Shown here piece after piece: positions 56,982 to 64,000 of a stretch of 64,000 nucleotides of DNA. The translations under genes and the position numbers were made by a program. Origin of the DNA: Eublepharis macularius (lineage: Eukaryota > Chordata > Lepidosauria > Squamata > Eublepharidae); the NCBI RefSeq assembly GCF_028583425.1, contig NC_072807.1, forward strand, positions 29,579,001 through 29,643,000, given 5' to 3'. Within the stretch, counting starts at the first letter, position 1. Each line of letters opens with the position of its first letter. The notes under the pieces are model-generated. The model was not told where the DNA came from. It made no database searches and was given only the letters and a program-made list of their open reading frames with translations.

Positions 56982-59186
56982 GAGGCTCTATTCCTAGTTT
57001 CCACCTGACCTCAACCTGGGGTTGGTTTCTTGATAATGGAAACAAGTCAGAAAGAGAAGCTGACAAAGAATATTTTAAATCTTGGCCAGCTGAAACAAGA
57101 ACATTAAAAATTAGATTGACATCTGAATGGAGTAGATTGACTCCAGTTTATTTTCCATTTAGACCATTGTCTTGGCAGTGGACATTCTTTCCGTTTTTGA
57201 GTTATACCTAGCTACAAGAGGGCTCTGCATGGAAGCAAATGCTTGATTCTCATTTTCTCCTGCTGTGAAAATAGCATCCACTGAAGAGGGGACATATGGA
57301 TGTGTGGAGATGCCATAGACAGGGGATAAAGATCTTCTGGTCTGTCTCAGCTCCCAAGCAGCCATGAAATAATTAACGCCTGAAATGTGATAAATTTTAC
57401 ATTCACTTGTATTTGGCTGGAAAATGTGTTACGTATATTTTTAAATAATGTTGACTGTCCCAGACAAAATTTTGTGACTATCTTAAAAACATACCTGTAA
57501 ATGTTATCTAATCTACTTGTCAGCATGTACATCTCCACGTGCCAAAGGTGGGGTGATGCATATAAATATTTGTGAGCATTCACAGCATTCATATGGGATT
57601 GTCAGCATTTACATCTGAAGGACGTTCACTGTAAAAATAGAATATGTGGAATATTAAAGTGCAGATGTTCCATCTAGTGGACAAAATGTTATACAGCAAT
57701 CTTTGATATGTTGTATAAGCTAAACAGGGAAATCCTGATGTACTGTTTTCCAACTTTTTTTTCACCTTGCCCTTCTGAATCACATTTGCTAAATTTGGTG
57801 GTGTGAAACAGAAGCCAAAGTGACAAAAAAAGGCTAAGAAGAATTATCAGTCTCTTAAAATTTGTTATTGGGTACTTTTAGATGTCACCTAAGTCAGGCA
57901 AAATGATACCATATAGTACAGGGAGCTGTTAGCAGACATTGTCTTGGCACGTTGGTTCACATTTAGAGCCCTCACTGGCCTAGGTCTATTGAGATTCTTT
58001 GGGAGCGACATTAGAGGTGATGGAAGCATGAAATGACAGCAGTTGGGAGGGGGGTTGTTCAGTAAAAATTGATTTTGCATTCTACAGTTTTCAACATAGG
58101 GAAGTTCCTTCCATGTATGCCACAAATAGGTACAACTATCACCCCATTTTCACCAGTGCTTCCACAAGAGTCAGTGTTTCCCTTCCCATAACATTTTTAC
58201 CCAGAAGATGGCATCTATCATATTCAACAGAATCTTCAAGGAAGCCCAAATGTATGAGTAAATGCGGTTATACCCCTCCTCTAGTTCCATCTCCATTCCT
58301 CCAAGAGCTCCATCAAAGGACTTGAAGTTAATAGTAATACCCATCTTTTTGCTTTTAGATGTGGTACTTTCACAGTGCAATTCTAAGCAGAGTTACTCCA
58401 GTCTAAGCCCACTGATTTCAACTGTTTAGGATTACACGGTCAGTCCCCTTTTCTTCAGAAACAACAGTAGACGTTTGGTAAGTGGGAGGCAGCCATCAGT
58501 GGGCCAGATTTTACCCAGAAGGCAGCAGTTGACTTCTTAGCCACCACCTTCTCTTTTTTTCCCCACTGACTTTTCTTTCCATATGCTTCTCACCAGGTTT
58601 GTCGTGCGTCTCCAAGAAAACCACCATCTGTCATCCTCCTCCTCCTGAAAGCCTTTTTAATAATCCTCAAAACAACATCCCAGAGAAGTAGAGCTTCTCT
58701 TTTAAGAAATTCTGATACAGCATGCTCATATTAAAAACTATCCGAGGGAGAAATATTTTCTGTTTCAGCATTAAAACAAGCGTTAAAGCAACACACTCAT
58801 TTAAAATAAATAGCAAAACAAAGCATCACAGCACACAGTAAGGAGGGAAACTGACATCTATAATTAACCTTTCTTATAATTTACTAAACAATAATCTCCT
58901 TTGCTCATGTAAGGTATTTCCCTTCATGTCAGGCCTAATAAATCCAAAGGCAAACAGATCCTCATTCAGATTCTTTGGTTTATGTTCAACTGCATTTCTG
59001 AAATGGACAAGAGCAATCAGCATTCTGAGACAGCCTGCTTTGTAGATTCAGGGGCCATGCTAGCAATGCAAGCAACGGGTGTGGCTGGTCAGGGCAGCCA
59101 AAGTTCAGGAGCACAAGGAATCCGGGTATAGTGTGAAGGCACCGCTGAAGAAGGGTAAGCGGGGGAATGACGATGTCGGTCTGCTT
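56982..59186. other. Non-coding apart from a short MITE
   Basis: Only the palindromic MITE at 58374-58445 is recognised here. Confidence 0.4.
58374..58445. mobile_element. Short palindromic MITE (related to 15770-15840)
   Basis: It contains cagtgcaattctaagcagag and ttactccagtctaagcccac, ending in ttaggattacacggtcag. Confidence 0.5.
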
Positions 59187-59366
59187 GGTGCTGAATCAGA
59201 CCATTGGTCATTTTAGCTGAGTGCTGTCTGGTCTGATTGGCAACAGCCCTCCTACCAGGCAGCACTTTTCCTCAGCCCTGTGGTGTGATAGTTTTTAACT
59301 GGAGGACCTTAGGACCTTGCACAAGCAAAATGTGTGCTGTACTGCTGAGCTATGCTCCCCCACACA
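59187..59366 (-). mobile_element. tRNA-Ala-like SINE
   Basis: Reading -, ggggagcatagctcagcagt (box A region) to the tail aatgaccaatggtctgattc. Confidence 0.55.
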
Positions 59367-59764
59367 TTATATATGATAAGGAGTATCTATAGACTGATCA
59401 TAACAAAATGCTCTCTAAGTACACTGATTTATTTCAATGTAATCTTGACTACAGCAGACAGATGTAAAACCCTTTTCTCATTAAACACACACACACACAC
59501 CACACTGACAAGGCTTTGCAAGTGCAAAGGCCAAGGCCAGCATAAAAGTACCTATTTTGAATTTAAAGACTTTCCCTGCATGGGATGTGCAGGGGCCATC
59601 ATGGTTACGGAGGAGAACCACTCTCCGCATGATTAGAATCACGCTGTTTTTCATAACCCAAGTTAACAGTGATCTCAAGAACTTATCATAGGCTTGGGGG
59701 TGGGGGGCAAATTTCAGTTCGATCTCTTGGCTTAGATGAAACCCTAGTAACCATTTGTCACTTC

Positions 59765-59915
59765 AGACATACAAATCTGCCTTATACCAAGTCAAACTAG
59801 AGGCCTATCTAGCCCATTACTTTCTACTTTGACAGGCAGCAGCTCTCCAAGGTGCAAGTGAAGCCTTGCTATTGGAGATTGCTTTAGCCAGAGATGCCAG
59901 CATTTGAACCTAAAT
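59765..59915 (-). mobile_element. tRNA-Ala-like SINE fragment
   Basis: ccttataccaagtcaaacta and ggcagcagctctccaaggtg, with agagatgccagcatttgaac as the box B side. Confidence 0.5.
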
Positions 59916-60059
59916 TGAGAAGAATCTAACAATCTAGTCCTTATGTATGTTCTCTCACAAATATCACTGAATTTAATAGGACATAGTCCCAAGCAATCTA
60001 GTTTATTTGCCATAACCTGAAGAGGAACAAACCAGTACTCTGAAGTAGGGTTGACAGCC

Positions 60060-60320
60060 TAAGAACTGCATTGTTGGATTTGGCCAAGTCCATCAGGTCC
60101 AATACTCTGTTTCTAACATTGGCCGGGCAGATCCCTCTAAAGCTCATAAAGAGCAGATGAAGTTGGCAGCTGCCCTGCATTGCTTTTCGACTCCCTGAAA
60201 AGCATCAAAGATATACTGTTTATGTAGCAAATTGACCAATCCTCTTTTTTTTAAGTCATAAAGCTAGTAGCTGCCACCACCTTTTGTGGTAGTGAATTTT
60301 TCATCGCATTTGTATCCCAA
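60060..60320 (-). mobile_element. Decayed CR1/L3-like LINE fragment
   Basis: aagtccatcaggtccaatac is followed later by agctgccaccaccttttgtg and gtagtgaattttt, in the order and spacing of the 29957 family; the centre is unrecognisable. Confidence 0.4.
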
Positions 60321-61789
60321 TATGTTCTGAGTCCCACAGCACCAAAAAAAATAACAGGAAACCAAATTGTTATGAAAGTTTATTTACAAAAGTAACAACC
60401 AATGAGCGGAAATCCACATGACATCTTCCAGCAATTCCCTTTGCTGCAAAGCCGTGAACATGCAACATTATTCATTTTTCGAACCATACATCTACCATTT
60501 AACATGTACACAGACTCGGTGCACTGTAAAATGCATAAACGTTGCACACAATTGCCAACAACATTCATGGAAAACTTAATTTAAAAAAAAATTAAAAATC
60601 TGAAACAGCATGTGCAAAATAATTGGTTAGCTTATCCCCAACCATTTGCCATTTTTTTCTAAATAAGGAAGCTCTAATTTATGCGCCATTGTCGTATTAT
60701 TCTAAATATGATTCTCATGTGCTTGAAAGCTGTGCTTAGAACAATATTAAATCTTTACTAATTTCTACATACCATTATCAGAACAAGGGACTGCTTCAGC
60801 TTACTATCTGAATCTTCTTCCTCCAGGGTTCAGCTCTTAAGACGGTGAGGCTGAAACTGACCTGTGTCTATGTAACATACTTCACAACCTCCCTCTCCTA
60901 TTCTTGATTATCAGTATGTCCCACATGAAGGGCTTAAGGCCAGATCTTGCTATAAAGATACAAGCTGTGCAGGTTTTAGGGAACCTTTTCCATCTTTAGC
61001 AGCCTTCATCAAGCTGTTGGGCACAGAAATGGCTCTTGTGTTTTCCTTGGAAGCAGGGAAGCCTGTATGCAAAACCATTGCAAGAATTGTTCCAAAGGGG
61101 ACAAGTTCACATAAGACATTTGCCATGGATATTTTCAGTTGTATTTGAGTATGTTGAAGTGACATTGTGAAACCTTCAACACCTGTCCTGATCATGAATT
61201 ACAACGTCATCTTGGGGAGCAATATGGCCATGTGACAGCCTTGCAAATCATCTAGCATTCATAAAATTTGTTTTAAAAAAACCCTAAAGACTGAAAAGGT
61301 CAAATAATGTTAATTTCCACAAGCAAAATAAAAACCAAAATCATCATGTCCAAAGATATGGAAAGAAGTTTTAGAACAGGGGTCTCCAACAGGTAGGTTG
61401 TGAGTTACTGCTAGCTTGCCAGCTACTGCAAAGTAATTTCTCCTGCACCACCTAGAATACCCATATTGCTTAGCAAATAGCTTCATTTATGGTGCTTTTC
61501 CTAATCCATGCCCAATTTCTAGGACAAAACTTAGTTACATCTAGGGTGGGGGAGTGGGGGGAGATAGCTTGGTATATTTGTCATTGCTCGGCTTAAGGAA
61601 AAGTTTGGTGACTCCATTTCTAGAAAGATTAGGCCAATGTATCCTTGTCATTAGACCTATCTGGGCCCATTGGTAGTGTTATGATGGAACCAAGACAGCC
61701 TGGGGGTTTCCCAGAATGCCCCAGACCCAACCTGCAAGAAGCAGAAGCCATTGGGAAAATCTAATAGGCTTCTTAAGCAAATTGCTTTG

Positions 61790-62048
61790 ACGTCCCCATG
61801 GGGGGACGTCAAATCACAACGTTTTCTTGGCAGACTTTTTACGGGGTGGTTTGCCATTGCCTTCCCCAATCAGCTACACTTTACCCTCAGGAAACTGGGT
61901 ACTCATTTTACCGACCTTGGAAGGATGGAAGGCTGAGTCAACCTTGAGCCAGCTAGCTGAACCCGGCTTCCGCCAGGATCGAACTCAGGTCATGAGCAGA
62001 GTTTGAGCTGCAGTACTGCAGCTTACCACTCTGCCCCATGGGGCTAAT
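61790..62048 (-). mobile_element. tRNA-derived SINE (same family as 4633-4913)
   Basis: On the - strand the copy runs from agccccatggggcagagtgg with box B ttcgatcctggcg through the aaaatgagtacccagtttcc body. The complement of gacgtccccatggggggacg forms a small hairpin at the 3' end. Confidence 0.8.
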
Positions 62049-62287
62049 CCCTTGATGAAGCCATTTGATTCTGGAGCACTAACTTGTGGTCTATGAGAAT
62101 TTTAAAACAAGCATCAAAGTTCATGACATTTATTTGTGAGTGGATTCCCCAAAATTAGATTTTTTTATCAATGGAAGACTGTGTAGAGAGAGTCATTTAC
62201 CAAGAGGTAACTTATTGTACATGTACTTAAAAAGCTGGTCATCTCTAGGTTCCTTGCAACTGTTGAAGAGAAATTTACTATTCCCTA

Positions 62288-62385
62288 GTATCTGGCAAAG
62301 GGAGCTTGACTCAAAAGTTTATACCCTGGATATCTTATTGGTCTTAAAGGTACTATGGGATTTGAATCTTGCTCTTTTGCTAGTC
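62288..62385 (+). mobile_element. Penelope-type 3' tail fragment
   Basis: It reads gggagcttgactcaaaagtt, then ataccctggatatcttattg and gtcttaaaggtactatggga, matching the tail family with about 15-20 percent visible divergence. Confidence 0.5.
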
Positions 62386-62462
62386 CCTTACTTCTGTGAA
62401 CTTCTGATCACACTGAAGAAGTAAGTTAAGATTGTCCCCAGCATTTCACAGGACAATTACAA

Positions 62463-63500
62463 TAATTGTTGATTTATATACCGTCCTTCAGGATGACTTA
62501 ACACTAGAGATGGGCACGATCCGAATTACGATCCAAAAAAAACTACGATAATGGTGATCACGCGATTGTGACTCAGTGGATCGTGATCGGCCATGGCCAA
62601 CGATCCAGTGATTGGGAGGGGGGCTGGATCGGGGCTGGATCATGCTTGGATCGGGAAGCCAGACACTCAGGCGCCAGTAATCTATTCCCGGGGCAACGGA
62701 GCCAGGGGAATGCCTGAGCTGTGTTTCCCCTCCTTCTGTTGCCCTAGAAACCTGAATGGAAGCCCAGCTTTCCTTGATCAGCAGGGCTTCCTTCCAACCA
62801 CGGAGCAGCAAAGCAGTCACCAGTTGGGAGAAGACACCCAGGGGAGGGAGGGGTAAGGGGGTGTTCTGTAGCCATGGGCACTCCAATCTCATCCCTGCAA
62901 ACCCTGATAGGCAGTTCTGACGGCCAAACACAGAAGGCCAAACACAAACACAGATGCCGCCGGCATCACCCACCGTTCTTTTCTCACCAGTGCACTCCCT
63001 TTTGGCCTGGCGGGTGGGCACATGTGGGGTGCCACCGGCAAGCGGCCAGACCCCCTGCCCCCTGAGGGGAGGTGACTCGTCGCCGTCTCCCTGTGCTCGG
63101 TGGCCACCGCCAACACTCATCTTCCCACATAGCTGGGAATAGCAGCGCGCCCTGCTTTGGCCTCCACGATCCACGGATCGGGAACAGGAGATGATCGGTG
63201 TGGATCGTTTAGTCGGGATCGTCACCGGCAACGATCCATGATCAGCTGGATCGGCAATTTTTTTGGGATCGTGCCTATCTCTACTTAACACCCACTCAGA
63301 GCGATTTACAAAGTATGTTACTATTATTCCCACAACAAAACACCCTGTGAGGTGGGTGGGGCTGAGAGACCTCCAGAGAGCTGTGACTAGCCCAAGGTCA
63401 CCCAGATGGCTTCAAGTGGAGGAGTGAGGAGGAATCAAACCCGGTTCTCCAGATGAGAGTCCTGCGCTCTTACCACTACACAAAACTGGCTCTCAACCCG
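62463..63500 (-). mobile_element. tRNA-derived SINE split by the 779-bp hAT MITE
   Basis: The 3' end of the SINE (ttgatttatataccgtcctt) is at 62463-62504 and the remainder (agcgatttacaaagtatg to cttaccactacacaaaactgg) at 63284-63500. Confidence 0.75.
62505..63283. mobile_element. hAT-type MITE with tagagatgggcacga ends and GATCC words
   Basis: The ends are tagagatgggcacgatcc / ggatcgtgcctatctcta with a perfect 8-bp duplication, cttaacac at 62497-62504 and 63284-63291. It is 779 bp. Both end regions are packed with GATCC/GGATC/CGATC words; the middle is GC-rich. The 281-residue - strand frame across it has no recognisable domain. The insertion splits a tRNA-derived SINE. Confidence 0.8.
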
Positions 63501-64000
63501 TTTATATCTCTGGAGACAGGCAAGTTATGAGAATTTTGCCATCCACCTGCCCCCCTCAGATTTCTGAATGAGTGTGGATGCAGGGTAAAAATTCTCCTCA
63601 CCAGCTAGCATTGCTCCTCCTCACCACTCTGAGGCCATTCAGATGACCAGATGATGCCAGCATAAGTTCTCACATCAGACTGGCGTGGTCATCTGCATCA
63701 ACCCGCCAAATGGAAAGGAGCATTTTACCAGCTGTTGCATGCAGATGTATGGTAAAACGGTCACTTGTCAACTCCCAGATAACCGGCTTGGCTACATACA
63801 TGCTACAATAACCTACCTGTTGATAAACAGCTGTCTGTAATCTTGTGAAAGAGAAGGAAGTGGCAAAATGAACTGAGAGAAAATGAACAATTACTGAGGC
63901 TATGAGGCTAAGCTAGGCAACCAAGCGGAATATTACAAAACATTGCACATATGTACACAACATACCCATTATATGGCTTGGCTAAAAGGACAAATACAAC

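Noticed and set aside
62488-63333. 281-codon - strand frame
   Set aside because: It lies across the hAT MITE and its SINE flanks; repeated GATCC words give open frames by composition.

Overview
This is vertebrate nuclear DNA and almost certainly from a squamate reptile (a lizard, with a gecko plausible; the species cannot be told from the sequence alone). The evidence is the intron-exon structure of two conserved vertebrate genes, an AT-rich background with one CpG island, and a repeat set typical of squamates: CR1 and L2-like LINE ends, several tRNA-derived SINE families, a 5S rRNA-derived SINE, many hAT-like MITEs, and Penelope-like elements with hammerhead-like motifs. There are no bacterial or viral genes, and most open frames in the window are chance frames or repeat fragments.

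Layout. Bases 1-29.4 kb hold the 3' part of SCG3 (secretogranin III) on the + strand: eight coding exons from 424 to the stop codon at 28689-28691, all joining in frame with consensus splice sites. The upstream exons lie outside the window. The 15.9-kb intron between the exons at 5204-5320 and 21193-21270 carries a 2.7-kb Penelope-like insertion built as a near-perfect inverted duplication (7011-9732). Bases 29.4-37.8 kb are the interval between two convergent genes. LYSMD2 is complete on the - strand in three coding exons (46753-46980, 40027-40361, 37850-37895), predicted 202 aa. Its first intron holds a LINE nested inside a hAT-type MITE, both with intact target duplications (41991-43530).

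A CpG island at about 46.74-47.23 kb covers the LYSMD2 first exon. In human the neighbouring gene TMOD2 is divergent from LYSMD2 and shares this promoter region, so 47.2-64 kb is probably TMOD2 upstream or first-intron DNA, although I found no TMOD2 coding exon. That stretch is a dense field of nested repeats: an alternating inverted array of Penelope-tail modules (47332-47832), hAT MITEs inserted in SINEs (51.2-51.8 kb and 62.5-63.5 kb), a Harbinger-type hairpin MITE (56777-56978) and old SINE and LINE fragments.

The SCG3-LYSMD2-(TMOD2) order and orientations match human 15q21, so gene content is conserved while the non-coding DNA has been rebuilt by transposons. The most unusual structures are the two kinds of inverted Penelope arrangement, and a pair of hAT MITEs with the same ends but different internally repeated words.
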